Assembly (NCBI RefSeq): GCF_001423695.1
Contig: NZ_LMOZ01000001.1
Span: 1,797,272 to 1,861,271, forward strand
Direction of reading: 5' to 3'
DNA: 64,000 nucleotides
DNA from: Leifsonia sp. Leaf336
GTDB taxonomy: Bacteria; Actinomycetota; Actinomycetes; Actinomycetales; Microbacteriaceae
The notes under the pieces are model-generated. The model did no database searches, had not been told where the DNA came from, and saw nothing but the letters and a program-made list of their open reading frames with translations. Each line of letters opens with the position of its first letter. Positions within the stretch are counted from its first letter, which is position 1. This document shows positions 1-9,756 of this stretch, piece by piece. The translations under genes and the position numbers were made by a program.

Positions 1-412
1 CCGTCAGCGCCTCGAAGAACGTCAGCGGCGCTTTGCCTTGGGCCTCCAGCTCGGAGTCCACGATCTCCAGGTACGGACGCACGTCCTCCCAGTTGCGCAC
101 GAGCGCCTCGTCGGAGATCGGCTGGCCGTCGATCGTGATCCGCTCGTTGAAGCGCACCAGGTGCGGGCTCGTGAGCAGACCGGTGCGCAGTCCGTAGGCG
201 CGCAGGAGGCTCTCGGCGATGCGGCTGGTCGACGTCTTGCCGTTGGTGCCGGTGATGTGGATGATCGGGTACGCCCGCTGCGGGTCCCCCAGCAGCTCGA
301 CGGCCCGGCGGGTGGCGTCCAGCCGACGCTCCGGAGCGCCCTCGCCGACGCGCGCGAGCAGCGCCTGGTAGACGGCCTCCGCTTCCTCTCGCAGCTCCTC
401 GTCGTCGGTCAT
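1..412 (-). CDS. folC: Folylpolyglutamate/dihydrofolate synthase, N-terminal part (gene continues past the window start)
   Basis: This is the first ~137 codons of FolC, the cytoplasmic ATP-dependent ligase that adds glutamate to folates (and often also makes dihydrofolate). The Mur-ligase-type P-loop GTNGKTST is visible at about residues 55-62, followed by the family segment [12 protein letters not shown] near residue 80. The ATG at 412-410 overlaps the ileS stop as ATGA and is preceded by GGAGGAG, so folC is translationally coupled to ileS and shares its T-box-controlled transcript. The 3' end lies outside the window, so the C-terminal glutamate-ligase domain cannot be judged. Confidence 0.93.
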   Translation of the reverse strand, partial: MTDDEELREEAEAVYQALLARVGEGAPERRLDATRRAVELLGDPQRAYPIIHITGTNGKTSTSRIAESLLRAYGLRTGLLTSPHLVRFNERITIDGQPISDEALVRNWEDVRPYLEIVDSELEAQGKAPLTFFEALT

Positions 413-3400
413 CGGGTCTCCTCCACCTTCGTCACCCCGACGGTGAACCGGCCCGCATTCGCAAACTGGCCAGCGCCGAACTCCTTCACGAACCCGTCTC
501 CGTCGTCGTCGAGGACGTCGCTCGCCGACGCGAACGCGAACTCCAGAGCCAGGGTTTCGGCCGCGATGTCGACGGCGTCGCCGGCGAGAGCGATCGCCCG
601 GGCGTCGTCGTCGTGCTCGAACGCGACGCTCAGCTCGATCCGGTCGCTGACGTCGAGCCCGGCCGCCTTGCGCGTGTCCTGCACCGCGCGGATGACGTCG
701 CGGGCCAGGCCCTCGGCCTCGAGTTCGGGCGTCGTGGCGGTGTCGAGCAGGATGAAGCCTCCGCCCGGGAGCAGCGCCAGGGCCGACGAGGCGTCCTCGT
801 CGGTCTGAGCGGTCTCCAGGACCAGCTCGTACTCGCCCTCGACGAGCTCCACGCCGCCCACGGTAACCACTCCGTCGTGCTCCGACCAGTCACCGGAGCG
901 CGCCGCCTGGATGACCTGCTGCACCTGCTTGCCGAGCCGCGGGCCGGCCGCGCGCGCGTTGACCGTCAGCCGGCTCGTGATGCCGTAGGAGGCCGCGCTG
1001 TCGTCGGCGAGCTCGACCAGTTCGACGGCCTTGACGTTCAGCTCGTCGCGGAGGATCGCCTCGAACGGACGCAGGGCGTCCGCGTCGGCGGCGACCACCG
1101 TGAGCGACGCCAGCGGGAGGCGCACCCGGCGCCCCGATTGCTTGCGCAGCGAGAGCGTGGTCGAGCTGATCGCGCGGATGCGGTCCATCGCGTCGACGAG
1201 CGCGTCGTCAGCGGGGAACACGTCGGCCTCCGGCCAGTCGGTGAGGTGGACGCTGCGCCCGCCGGTGAGGTCCTTCCAGATGCGCTCGGAGACCAGGGGG
1301 AGCAGTGGAGCCGCAACCCGCGTCATCGTCTCGAGCACCGTGTACAGCGTGTCGAAGGCCTCTGTGCCGGCTCCGTCCTCCGAGACGCCGACCCAGAACC
1401 GGTCGCGAGAGCGGCGCACGTACCAGTTGGTGAGCACGTCGGCGAAGTCGCGGAGCTTCGCCGCGGCGAGCGTGGAGTCGAGACCCTCGAGGTCGACGGT
1501 CACGGCCTCCACCAGGTCGCGCGTCTTGGCGAGCAGGTACCGGTCGAGCACGTCGGTGGAGGCGGTGGAGTGCTTCGCCTCGTAGCCCGTCGCGTTGGCG
1601 TACAGCGAGAAGAAGTACCACGTGCTCCACAGCGGCAGCAGCACCTGGCGGACGCCCTCTCGGATGCCCTCCTCCGTCACGATCAGGTTGCCGCCGCGCA
1701 GAACGGGGCTCGACATCAGGAACCAGCGCATCGCGTCGGAGCCGTCGCGGTCGAAGACCTCGTTGACGTCGGGATAGTTGCGCAGCGACTTGGACATCTT
1801 CTGCCCGTCGCTGCCCAGCACGATGCCGTGCGAGATCACGTTCTTGAACGCCGCCCGATCGAACAGCGCCGTGCCGAGCGTGTGCAGCAGGTAGAACCAG
1901 CCGCGGGTCTGGCCGATGTACTCGACGATGAAGTCCGCGGGGTTGTGGCTGTCGAACCAGTCGTGGTTCTCGAACGGGTAGTGCACCTGGGCGAACGGCA
2001 TCGACCCCGAGTCGAACCACACGTCGAGCACGTCGGGTATGCGGCGCATCGTCGACCGGCCCGACGGGTCGTCGGGGTTGGGCCGGGCGAGCTCGTCGAT
2101 GAACGGGCGGTGGAGGTCGGGCTCGCCCGCGGCGTTGACCGGCAACCTCCCGAAGTCGCGCTCGAGCTCCTCCAGCGATCCGTAGACGTCGACTCGGGGG
2201 TATGCGGGGTCGTCGCTCTTCCACACCGGGATCGGCGAGCCGAAGTAACGGTTGCGCGACACCGACCAGTCGCGGGCGCCGGCGAGCCACTTGCCGAACT
2301 GGCCGTCCTTGACGTTCTCGGGCACCCAGTTGATGCCCTGGTTCAGCTCGACCATGCGGTCGCGGAACTCGGTGACGCGCACGAACCAGCTCGACACCGC
2401 CTTGTAGATCAGCGGGTTGCGGCAGCGCCAGCAGTGGGGGTACGAGTGCTCGTAGCTCGCCTGACGCAGCAGGCGGCCCTCCTCGCGCAGCAGCGTCGTG
2501 AGCGGCTTGTTGGCTTCGAACACCTGCAGGCCGGCGACGTCCTGCACCTCCGGGAGGAAGCGCGCGCCGTCGTCCACGGAGATGATCACCGGGATGCCCG
2601 CGGCTTCACAGACCCGCTGGTCGTCCTCGCCGTAGGCGGGCGCCTGGTGCACGATGCCGGTGCCGTCCTCCGTCGTCACGTAGTCGTCGACGAGGATCTG
2701 CCACGCGTTCTGCGTGCCGTACTTCTCGGTGTCGGCGTAGTAGTCCCAGAGCCGGTCGTAGGTGACGCCCTCCAGCTCGCGGCCGACGATGGTGCGGGTG
2801 ACCGCCTCGCGCGCCGACTCCGGGGAGCCGTAGCCCAGCTCTTTCGCGTAGTTGCCGACCAGGTCGACCGCCAGCAGGTACTCGCCGCTCAGCGACTCCT
2901 CCTGAAGGCCGGCGCCGTGCCGGCCGCTCGCGCGTCCGTGCACGTCCGCAGCGCCGTTCGGACCGGCGGGGACGACGGCGTACCGGATGTCGGGGCCGAC
3001 CACCAGCGCGAGGTTGGTGGGCAGCGTCCACGGTGTCGTCGTCCAGGCGAGGGCGCGGACACCGGTGAGGCCCAGAGCCTCCGCCTTGGCGCCGGTGAGC
3101 GGGAACGTCACGGTGACGGTCTGGTCCTGGCGCATCTTGTAGACGTCGTCGTCCATGCGCAGCTCGTGGTTCGACAGCGGGGTCTGGTCGCGCCAGCAGT
3201 ACGGCAGCACGCGGTGGCCCTCGTAGGCGAGGCCCTTCTCGTGCAGCTGCTTGAACGCCCAGATCACCGACTCCATGTACGAGGTGTCGAGGGTCTTGTA
3301 GTCGTTGTCGAAGTCGACCCAGCGCGCCTGGCGGGTGACGTACTCCTGCCACTCGCGCGTGTAACGCAGCACGGAGTCCTTCGCGGCCTGGTTGAACGCC

Positions 3401-3792
3401 GCGAGCCCCATCTCCTCGATCTGGCTCTTGTCGGTGATGCCCAGCTGCCGCTCGGCCTCCAGCTCGGCGGGGAGACCGTGCGTGTCCCAGCCGAACCGGC
3501 GCTCGACCTTCTTGCCGCGCATGGTCTGGAAGCGCGGGAAGACGTCCTTCGCGTACCCGGTCAGCAGGTGACCGTAGTGCGGGAGGCCGTTCGCGAACGG
3601 AGGACCGTCGTAGAAGACCCACTCGGGAGCGCCCTCGCGGTTCTCGACTGAGGCGCGGAACGTGCCGTCCTCGGCCCAGAAAGCGAGGACGTCCGTCTCG
3701 ATCTCCGGGAACACCGGCGACGGCGTGACATCCTGACGCGGCTCGCGCCCGGGCTCGGCGGGACCATCCGGTGCGGACTTGGGGTACGGCAT
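409..3792 (-). CDS. ileS: Isoleucyl-tRNA synthetase, eukaryote-like long form
   Basis: IleRS charges tRNA-Ile with isoleucine. The protein is 1127 residues, in the range of the long, eukaryote-like IleRS class typical of Actinobacteria. The class I signatures are HYGH at residues 72-75 and KMSKS at 665-669; the editing (CP1) domain lies between them and the anticodon-binding domain follows. The open frame extends upstream to 3897, but that part is the T-box leader. The ATG at 3792 is chosen because AGGAGAGAG directly precedes it and the protein then starts [10 protein letters not shown]. The gene overlaps folC by four bases. Long-class IleRS enzymes are generally less mupirocin-sensitive; that is family knowledge, not tested here. 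Confidence 0.97.
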   Translation of the reverse strand: MPYPKSAPDGPAEPGREPRQDVTPSPVFPEIETDVLAFWAEDGTFRASVENREGAPEWVFYDGPPFANGLPHYGHLLTGYAKDVFPRFQTMRGKKVERRFGWDTHGLPAELEAERQLGITDKSQIEEMGLAAFNQAAKDSVLRYTREWQEYVTRQARWVDFDNDYKTLDTSYMESVIWAFKQLHEKGLAYEGHRVLPYCWRDQTPLSNHELRMDDDVYKMRQDQTVTVTFPLTGAKAEALGLTGVRALAWTTTPWTLPTNLALVVGPDIRYAVVPAGPNGAADVHGRASGRHGAGLQEESLSGEYLLAVDLVGNYAKELGYGSPESAREAVTRTIVGRELEGVTYDRLWDYYADTEKYGTQNAWQILVDDYVTTEDGTGIVHQAPAYGEDDQRVCEAAGIPVIISVDDGARFLPEVQDVAGLQVFEANKPLTTLLREEGRLLRQASYEHSYPHCWRCRNPLIYKAVSSWFVRVTEFRDRMVELNQGINWVPENVKDGQFGKWLAGARDWSVSRNRYFGSPIPVWKSDDPAYPRVDVYGSLEELERDFGRLPVNAAGEPDLHRPFIDELARPNPDDPSGRSTMRRIPDVLDVWFDSGSMPFAQVHYPFENHDWFDSHNPADFIVEYIGQTRGWFYLLHTLGTALFDRAAFKNVISHGIVLGSDGQKMSKSLRNYPDVNEVFDRDGSDAMRWFLMSSPVLRGGNLIVTEEGIREGVRQVLLPLWSTWYFFSLYANATGYEAKHSTASTDVLDRYLLAKTRDLVEAVTVDLEGLDSTLAAAKLRDFADVLTNWYVRRSRDRFWVGVSEDGAGTEAFDTLYTVLETMTRVAAPLLPLVSERIWKDLTGGRSVHLTDWPEADVFPADDALVDAMDRIRAISSTTLSLRKQSGRRVRLPLASLTVVAADADALRPFEAILRDELNVKAVELVELADDSAASYGITSRLTVNARAAGPRLGKQVQQVIQAARSGDWSEHDGVVTVGGVELVEGEYELVLETAQTDEDASSALALLPGGGFILLDTATTPELEAEGLARDVIRAVQDTRKAAGLDVSDRIELSVAFEHDDDARAIALAGDAVDIAAETLALEFAFASASDVLDDDGDGFVKEFGAGQFANAGRFTVGVTKVEETR

Positions 3793-4000
3793 CTCTCTCC
3801 TGGCAGTTCTCGACTCTGCACGAGGACGCCGGACGCTTGCGCCCGCCGCGGTACCACCCCGCTTGCCCCCTCCGCCTCCGGCGCCGAAGAGAACCACTCG
3901 TCTGCGGCTGTGACGGGCCTGCCCCGTTCGGTTCTACTGAGCGGGCGAGTGCCCGCCGTTCTTCCGAAGACTCGCCGGTGATAGCCGGGTCGACGTCGTT
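3793..4000 (-). promoter_or_regulatory. T-box riboswitch leader of ileS (short actinobacterial, translational type)
   Basis: Reading the minus strand, the leader contains a specifier region GGCTATCACCGG whose ATC triplet (3982-3980) would pair with tRNA-Ile(GAU). Downstream are the segment CGGAAGAACGG, GAACCGAACGG, and the T-box core GGGGTGGTACCGCGG at 3860-3846, whose GGTGG pairs with the uncharged tRNA 3' end. The core lies about 50 nt from the AGGAGAG ribosome binding site, and no U-run terminator separates them. This fits the translational class with an ultrashort Stem I known from actinobacterial ileS genes. Predicted effect: uncharged tRNA-Ile frees the ribosome binding site and raises IleRS (and probably FolC) synthesis. 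Confidence 0.93.
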
Positions 4001-4006
4001 CGCACC

Positions 4007-4012
4007 AGTCTA
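4007..4012 (-). promoter_or_regulatory. Predicted -10 box of the ileS T-box transcript
   Basis: Minus-strand TAGACT overlaps the tetR stop codon and would start transcription near 4000, giving a leader of about 207 nt. No convincing -35 is visible; TTCGCG 18 bases upstream is the best candidate. Confidence 0.5.
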
Positions 4013-4642
4013 TCGGTTGGCGAGCACGGTCGCGAAGCCCGCGCAGACCGGCTCGACAGCGTCGCGCATCACCGGGGTGAGGGGGCCACGGCCCACGCCC
4101 GCGCGGGCCCAGACGCCCGCCGCGGCCACCGCTGCGCCGACGACCGCGGTCGCCGCCGCCCGCGGGAGGAGCCCGCCGGGGTCGTCGCCCGTCCGCCGGG
4201 CGATCGCGGCCTCCACCTGGCGCACCACTGTCAGGAAGCGCGGGAGGGCGGACGCCTGGAGCTCGCCGTCGGTGCCCATCAGCTCGACCTGCGTCACCGC
4301 GAGCGGAAGCCGCTCAGGGCCGAAGCCGTCGGCCAGCCGCACGACGGCGGCGAGCACGGCCGTCATGGGCTCCACGTCGTCGCCCGCCGCGGCGAGCATG
4401 GCGGGGAACGCCGCCAGCGACTCGTCGACCTCCAGCCAGAGCAGGTCGCTCTTGGAGGAGAAGTAGTTGAAGAAAGTCGCCCGGCTCACTCCGGCCCTGC
4501 GAGCGATGTCGTCGACGGTGGTGCCCGCGTACGTCTGCTCGAGGAAGAGCTCGCCCGCGGCCTCCGCGAGCATGCCGCGAGACGAGGCGCGCGGGCGCCC
4601 CGATCCGGCGGTGCCGTGGCCGCTGGAATGACGGGGTGTCAT
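4010..4642 (-). CDS. TetR/AcrR-family transcriptional repressor
   Basis: A 210-residue one-component regulator with an N-terminal helix-turn-helix at about residues 41-60 (TTVDDIARRAGVSRATFFNY), the usual TetR pattern; the C-terminal ligand-binding part is family-specific and its ligand cannot be read. The frame is open upstream to 4786, but the ATG at 4642 is preferred: it has GGAG about 10 bases upstream, places the HTH at the usual distance, and leaves room for a divergent promoter. It is divergent from the MHS transporter at 4707, which it probably represses. Its stop overlaps the -10 of the ileS leader. Confidence 0.9.
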   Translation of the reverse strand: MTPRHSSGHGTAGSGRPRASSRGMLAEAAGELFLEQTYAGTTVDDIARRAGVSRATFFNYFSSKSDLLWLEVDESLAAFPAMLAAAGDDVEPMTAVLAAVVRLADGFGPERLPLAVTQVELMGTDGELQASALPRFLTVVRQVEAAIARRTGDDPGGLLPRAAATAVVGAAVAAAGVWARAGVGRGPLTPVMRDAVEPVCAGFATVLANR

Positions 4643-4669
4643 CGTGCGTTGTCTCCTCACGCCTAATAT

Positions 4670-4682
4670 TGGACCCGGTTCA
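4670..4682. promoter_or_regulatory. Candidate TetR operator between tetR and the MHS transporter
   Basis: Imperfect inverted repeat TGGACC-C-GGTTCA (5 of 6 positions symmetric) at the centre of the 64-bp divergent gap, 28 bases from the tetR start and 25 from the transporter start. The position suits repression of both genes; binding is inferred. Confidence 0.4.
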
Positions 4683-4706
4683 GATACCCCTGTCAGAAGG
4701 ACACCC

Positions 4707-6068
4707 GTGACCTCCACCCCCACGCTCGCCGCAAGCGAGACCGACCGCCCCGGGATCACCCCGGGCACGGCTCGCCGCGTCGCCATCGCTTCGTTCGTCG
4801 GAACTTCCCTCGAATCGTACGACTTCTACCTCTACGCGTACTTCGCCGCGTTCTTCGTCGGCCCGCTGTTCTTCACGCCGCTCGGCGCGTTCGGCGGTGT
4901 GCTCGCCGGCTTCCTCGCGATCGCGGCCGGGTTCGTCATCCGCCCGGTCGGCGCCGTGGTCTTCGGCCACCTGGGAGACCGCATCGGACGGCGTCCCGTC
5001 CTCCTCATGACGATCCTGCTGATGGGCATCAGCACCGGACTGGTCGGCGTCCTGCCGACCTACGCGGCGGCCGGCTGGTTCGGCGGCGTCGTCCTCGTGC
5101 TGCTCCGGCTCGTGCAGGGACTCTCGCTCGGCGGCGAGTGGGGAGGCTCGATCCTGCTCGCGACCGAGTACGCCAACCCGAAGCGCCGCGGTTTCTACGC
5201 CGCCCTCCCCCAGCTCGGCTCGCCGGTCGGCTCCATCCTCAGCGCCGTCGTGTTCATCGTGCTGACACTCACGATGTCGCAGGCCGACATCGCGGCGTGG
5301 GGATGGCGCATCCCGTTCCTGACGGCGTTCCCACTGCTCCTGGTCTCGCTCTACCTGCGCTGGTCGATCGACGAGACGCCGGTGTTCCGCAAGCTCGTCG
5401 AGACCGGCCGGCGCGACCGCTTCCCGGTCATCGACGTGTTCAGAAAGGCCCCGACCGCCTTCGTGATCGCGATCGGCGCCGCGGTGCTCGGCATCGGCTC
5501 GTACTCGCTGATGAACACCTACATGGTCGACTACGGCACCGCGGTGCTCGGGTTCAAGTTCCAGGACCTCCTGGTGGCCACCACCATCGGCGGCCTGCTG
5601 CAGCTGGTCACCATCCCGCTGTTCGGGCTCTGGGCCACGAAGATCGGTTCGGCGCGCGTGGTCGCGATCGGAGCGATCGGAACGCTGGTCGTCGCCTTCC
5701 CGATGTATTTCGTGTTGCAGTCGGCATCCTTCGGTGTGCTCGTCGCCAGCATGATCATCGGCGGCATCCTTCCGACGCTCTCCTGGGCGGGACTCGGCGG
5801 GCTCATGTCCGATCTGTTCCCGAGCCCGATCCGCTACAGCGCGCTCTCGGTGGCCTACAGCGTGGCCGCGCTGCTCACCTCGTTCGTGCCCGCGCTGACG
5901 CTGGTCTTCGGCCAGGCGGTCGGCAACGCCTGGTGGCACCCGGGCATCGTCCTGGCTGTCATGTCGATCATCACCCTGGTCGCGGCCTGGGCGGCCGCCC
6001 GCCGCAGGCCGATCCTCGACGAGGATGCCGCAGTCGAGATCGGGGTGCCGGCGACCGACGTCGTCTGA
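4707..6068 (+). CDS. MFS transporter, metabolite:H+ symporter (MHS) family
   Basis: A 453-residue, 12-helix inner-membrane proton symporter of the MHS branch (relatives of ShiA, ProP and citrate/alpha-ketoglutarate carriers). Typical features are SYDFYLY at about 37-43, the loop 2-3 motif GDRIGRRPVL at 90-99 and LGGEWGGS at 141-148. The GTG at 4707 is chosen over the open frame from 4644 because GAAGGA lies just upstream and the extra N-terminal residues look non-coding. The substrate cannot be assigned; MHS proteins usually move organic acids, shikimate or osmolytes. Divergent from the TetR gene, its likely regulator. Confidence 0.9.
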   Translation: MTSTPTLAASETDRPGITPGTARRVAIASFVGTSLESYDFYLYAYFAAFFVGPLFFTPLGAFGGVLAGFLAIAAGFVIRPVGAVVFGHLGDRIGRRPVLLMTILLMGISTGLVGVLPTYAAAGWFGGVVLVLLRLVQGLSLGGEWGGSILLATEYANPKRRGFYAALPQLGSPVGSILSAVVFIVLTLTMSQADIAAWGWRIPFLTAFPLLLVSLYLRWSIDETPVFRKLVETGRRDRFPVIDVFRKAPTAFVIAIGAAVLGIGSYSLMNTYMVDYGTAVLGFKFQDLLVATTIGGLLQLVTIPLFGLWATKIGSARVVAIGAIGTLVVAFPMYFVLQSASFGVLVASMIIGGILPTLSWAGLGGLMSDLFPSPIRYSALSVAYSVAALLTSFVPALTLVFGQAVGNAWWHPGIVLAVMSIITLVAAWAAARRRPILDEDAAVEIGVPATDVV

Positions 6069-6162
6069 TCCCGGGTGGTCGTGGCTCTCCGGTACCCTTG
6101 ATCGGTAACCCACACTCAGGCACCCCGTTGACACGGTGCCGCACATATCGAATCGGAGAGCC

Positions 6163-8772
6163 ATGACCGCCGCGAACCCCGTGCCCGACAAGCCAGCACT
6201 CGAAGGCCTGGAGGCCGTCTGGGGCGACCGCTGGCAGCAAGACGGCACCTTCGCCTTCGATCGCGACGGCGCCATCGCCGCCGGCCGCGACGCGATCTAC
6301 TCGATCGACACCCCCCCGCCCACGGCCTCCGGCTCGCTGCACATCGGTCACGTGTTCAGCTACACGCACACCGACATCGTCGCCCGCTTCCAGCGCATGC
6401 GCGGCAAGCGCGTCTTCTACCCGATGGGCTGGGACGACAACGGCCTGCCCACCGAGCGCCGCGTGCAGAACTACTACGGCGTGCGCTGCGACCCGTCGCT
6501 GCCCTACGAGGCCGACTTCGTGCCGCCGTTCGAAGGCGGCGACAACAAGAGCAGCAGGGCTGCCGACCAGAAGCCGATCTCGCGCCGCAACTTCATCGAG
6601 CTCTGCGAGCGGCTGACCGCCGAGGACGAGAAGCAGTTCGAGGCGCTCTGGCGCACCCTCGGTCTGTCCGTCGACTGGTCGCAGACCTACCGCACCATCG
6701 GGCGGGAGGCGCTGCACACCTCCCAGCGGGCGTTCCTCCGCAACATCGCTCGCGGCGAGGCCTACCAGGCCCTCGCGCCGACGCTGTGGGACATCACCTT
6801 CCGCACAGCAGTGGCCCAGGCCGAACTGGAGGACCGCGAGCAGCCGAGCGCCTACCACCGCGTCGGCTTCCACGGCGCCGACGGCCCGATCTACATCGAG
6901 ACCACGCGTCCCGAACTCCTCCCCGCCTGTGTGGCCCTGGTGGCGCACCCGGACGACGAGCGCTACCAGCCGCTGTTCGGCACCACCGTGCGCACCCCCC
7001 TGTTCGACGTCGAAGTGCCCGTGGTCGCGCACCATCTGGCGCAGCCCGACAAGGGCACCGGAATCGCAATGATCTGCACCTTCGGCGACATCACCGACGT
7101 CACCTGGTGGCGGGAGCTCGACCTCCCGAACCGCGCGATCATCGGCTTCGACGGGCGCATCCTCCCCGAGCCGCCCGCGGTGATCGAGAGCGACGCGGGC
7201 CGCGAGGCCTACGCACAGCTCGCCGGCAAGACCGTGTTCTCGGCCAAGCAGGCCGTGGTGGAGCTGCTGCGCGCCTCCGGCGACATGGTCGGTGAGCCCA
7301 AGCCCATCCAGCACCCGGTCAAGTTCTTCGAAAAGGGCGACAAGCCGCTCGAGATCGTCTCCACCCGCCAGTGGTACGTGAAGAACGGCGCCCGCGACGA
7401 GAAGCTGCGCGAGCGGCTCATCGAGCTCGGCCGCGGCATCGACTGGCACCCCGACTTCATGCGGGTGCGCTACGAGAACTGGGTCAACGGCCTCACCGGC
7501 GACTGGCTGATCTCCAGGCAGCGGTTCTTCGGCGTGCCGATCCCGGTCTGGTACCCGCTCGACGCCGACGGCAACCCGATTTTCGACCAGCCGATCCTCC
7601 CGTCGGAGGACAGCCTCCCCGTCGACCCGTCGTCGGACGCCGCCCCCGGCTATGCGGAGGAGCAGCGCGGCCAGGCCGGCGGCTTCATCGGCGAGCACGA
7701 CGTGATGGACACCTGGATGACCTCCTCGCTCACGCCGCAGCTGGCCGGCGGCTGGGTGGACGACCCCGAGCTCTTCCGCACGGTCTCCCCCTTCGACCTG
7801 CGCCCGCAGGGCCAGGACATCATCCGCACCTGGCTGTTCTCGACGCTGCTGCGCTCGCAGCTGGAGGACGGTGTCTCGCCGTGGACGAACGCCGCCATCT
7901 CCGGCTTCATCGTCGACCCCGACCGCAAGAAGATGTCGAAGTCGAAGGGCAACGTGGTCACCCCGGCCGACATCCTCGAGCGCCACGGCTCCGACGCGGT
8001 GCGCTACTGGGCCGCGTCCTCGCGCCTGGGCACCGACGCCTCGTTCGACCCGCAGAACCCGACCCAGATCAAGATCGGGCGGCGCCTGGCGATCAAACTG
8101 CTCAACGCCGCGAAGTTCATCCACGGCTTCGACGCGCCCGCCTCACTCGACCTGTCGCAGGTGACCTCTCCGCTCGACCGCAGCATGCTCCAGCAGCTCT
8201 CGGTCGTCGTCGGCGACGCCACCGCGGCGCTCGACGGCTACGACCACGCCCGCGCGCTCGAGATCGCCGAGACGTTCTTCTGGACCTTCTGCGACGACTA
8301 CCTCGAGCTCGTCAAGGAGCGCGCGTACGGCGAATCGGACGCGGGGCAGGTATCCGCCGTCGTCGCCCTCCGCGTGGCGCTGTCCGCCTTCCTGCGCCTG
8401 TTCGCGCCGGTGCTCCCGTTCGCGTCCGAGGAGGCCTGGAGCTGGTCGGAGGCCGGCTCGGTGCACGTCGCCCCCTGGCCGCGCCCCGACGAGGTCGCCG
8501 CCGACTGGGCCGACGCGCACAGCGTCCTGACCGTGGTGGGCCGCGCCCTGACCGCCATCCGCGGCGCCAAGACGGCCGCGAAGGCCTCACAGCGCACGCC
8601 CGTCGACTCCGCCGTCATCAGCGGGCCGGCCGACGAGATCGCGGCCATCGAGTCGGCCGCGGCAGACCTGGCGTCGGTGGGCAGAATCGCCGAACTGCGT
8701 TTCGCATCCGCCGATGAGCTCTCGGTGACCGATATCCTCCTCACGCAGGTGCCCAGCGAGGAGGAACGATGA
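6163..8772 (+). CDS. valS: Valyl-tRNA synthetase (compact form without the usual C-terminal arm)
   Basis: ValRS charges tRNA-Val. The 869-residue protein has the class I signatures HIGH at 60-63 and KMSKS at 590-594, with an editing domain between and an anticodon-binding domain after. The end is short and lacks the long coiled-coil arm of standard bacterial ValRS. With the segment DNKSSRAADQKPISRRNFIELC, this resembles the archaeal/Rickettsia-like subgroup (inference from recall). The ATG at 6163 follows CGGAGAG; nine upstream in-frame residues are left out. No T-box is seen in the 94-bp leader. The stop overlaps the next gene by ATGA, so it heads a coupled operon with the acetyltransferases. 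Confidence 0.96.
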   Translation: MTAANPVPDKPALEGLEAVWGDRWQQDGTFAFDRDGAIAAGRDAIYSIDTPPPTASGSLHIGHVFSYTHTDIVARFQRMRGKRVFYPMGWDDNGLPTERRVQNYYGVRCDPSLPYEADFVPPFEGGDNKSSRAADQKPISRRNFIELCERLTAEDEKQFEALWRTLGLSVDWSQTYRTIGREALHTSQRAFLRNIARGEAYQALAPTLWDITFRTAVAQAELEDREQPSAYHRVGFHGADGPIYIETTRPELLPACVALVAHPDDERYQPLFGTTVRTPLFDVEVPVVAHHLAQPDKGTGIAMICTFGDITDVTWWRELDLPNRAIIGFDGRILPEPPAVIESDAGREAYAQLAGKTVFSAKQAVVELLRASGDMVGEPKPIQHPVKFFEKGDKPLEIVSTRQWYVKNGARDEKLRERLIELGRGIDWHPDFMRVRYENWVNGLTGDWLISRQRFFGVPIPVWYPLDADGNPIFDQPILPSEDSLPVDPSSDAAPGYAEEQRGQAGGFIGEHDVMDTWMTSSLTPQLAGGWVDDPELFRTVSPFDLRPQGQDIIRTWLFSTLLRSQLEDGVSPWTNAAISGFIVDPDRKKMSKSKGNVVTPADILERHGSDAVRYWAASSRLGTDASFDPQNPTQIKIGRRLAIKLLNAAKFIHGFDAPASLDLSQVTSPLDRSMLQQLSVVVGDATAALDGYDHARALEIAETFFWTFCDDYLELVKERAYGESDAGQVSAVVALRVALSAFLRLFAPVLPFASEEAWSWSEAGSVHVAPWPRPDEVAADWADAHSVLTVVGRALTAIRGAKTAAKASQRTPVDSAVISGPADEIAAIESAAADLASVGRIAELRFASADELSVTDILLTQVPSEEER

Positions 8773-9215
8773 CGGCTGATGTCCGGCGCGTGGAGGACAA
8801 CGAGTTCTTCACCTGGCTCGACCTCTACGCGGGGTACGGCGAGTTCTACGAGACGCCCATCACCGACGAGAAGGCGCTTCTCGTCTGGAGCTGGATCACC
8901 GACCCCGCGAGCGGCGTCGAGGCGTACTTCGCGGTCGACGAGGAGGGCACTCCCATCGGCATCGCCCACGTGCGCGAGTTCGCCCGCCCGCTCGACGGCA
9001 GCAAAGGGCTCTACCTCGACGACCTGTTCGTCGTGCCGGACGCGCGCGGCGCGGGTGCAGGCACGGCGCTGCTCGAAGAGCTCCGCACCGTCGCGAAGGA
9101 TCGCGGCCTCTCGGTGGTCCGCTGGATCACCGCGAAGGACAACCAGGAGGCGCGCAAGCTCTACGACCGTGTCGCGGAGAAGACGAAGTGGGTCACCTAC
9201 GACCTCGTCCCCTGA
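8769..9215 (+). CDS. GNAT-family N-acetyltransferase, copy 1
   Basis: A 148-residue protein with the GNAT fold. The acetyl-CoA site is the segment VVPDARGAGAGTALLEEL (an R/Q-x-x-G-x-G/A variant) at about 93-110, followed by IRxN-like ITAKDNQEARKLYDRV. The N-terminal half (WLDLYAGYGEFYETPITDEKAL) recurs almost intact in the next gene. It overlaps the valS stop by ATGA and so is co-translated with ValRS. The acceptor substrate is unknown; coupling to a synthetase gene could suggest acetylation of an amino acid or related small molecule, but that is only context. Confidence 0.88.
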   Translation: MTADVRRVEDNEFFTWLDLYAGYGEFYETPITDEKALLVWSWITDPASGVEAYFAVDEEGTPIGIAHVREFARPLDGSKGLYLDDLFVVPDARGAGAGTALLEELRTVAKDRGLSVVRWITAKDNQEARKLYDRVAEKTKWVTYDLVP

Positions 9216-9285
9216 ACGGGTCCGCGATATGGTCGATACACGTCCGGTGATGCGAGCCGGGCAGGGAAGCCGAACGGAGGGGCTG

Positions 9286-9756
9286 ATGTCGATCGAAGTT
9301 CGACCGGTCAAGGATGGCGACTTCTTCGCCTGGCTCGATCTCTACGCGAAGTACGCGGAGTTCTACGACACCGAGCTGACCGACCAGAGGGCACTCGTGC
9401 TCTGGTCGTGGCTCACGGACGCCGACCACGAGGAGGAGGGCTACGTCGCCGTCGACGGCGACCGCATCGTCGGGCTGGCGCACGTGCGCGAGTTCGCGCG
9501 GCCGCTGGAGGGCGACCGGGGGCTTTTCCTCGACGACCTCTACGTCCTGGAGGACGAGCGCGGCAAGGGCGTCGGCCACCAGCTGATCACCTCGGTCCGT
9601 TCGCTCGCCGAAGAGCGCAGGCTCGGCGTCGTGCAGTGGATCACCGCGAACGACAACGCCGACGCCCAGCGCGTCTACGACTCGGTCGCCAGCAAGACCG
9701 CCTGGGTGACCTACGAGATCGACCTCGTCGCCGCGCAGAAAGCCGAGACGGCCTGA
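9286..9756 (+). CDS. GNAT-family N-acetyltransferase, copy 2 (paralogue of the upstream gene)
   Basis: A 156-residue GNAT protein sharing long blocks with the preceding gene: WLDLYAKYAEFYDTELTD, AHVREFARPLEG, LDDLYVLEDERGKGVG, WITANDNADAQRVYDSVASKTAWVTYE. The two clearly arose by tandem duplication and have since diverged. The acetyl-CoA loop is DERGKGVGHQLI near residue 93. The ATG at 9286 has GGAGG six bases upstream. The stop shares bases with the next start (TGATG). Part of the valS operon; substrate unknown. Confidence 0.88.
   Translation: MSIEVRPVKDGDFFAWLDLYAKYAEFYDTELTDQRALVLWSWLTDADHEEEGYVAVDGDRIVGLAHVREFARPLEGDRGLFLDDLYVLEDERGKGVGHQLITSVRSLAEERRLGVVQWITANDNADAQRVYDSVASKTAWVTYEIDLVAAQKAETA

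Noticed and set aside
613..3651. A >1000-codon open frame antisense to ileS, and similar long frames such as 10230-14417 minus and 47905-49974 plus
   Set aside because: High-GC shadow or composite frames over genes with clear family motifs; they have no domains and Arg/Pro/Ala-rich composition.
6069..6162. A T-box in front of valS like that of ileS
   Set aside because: The 94-bp gap lacks the T-box core and a Val specifier hairpin.
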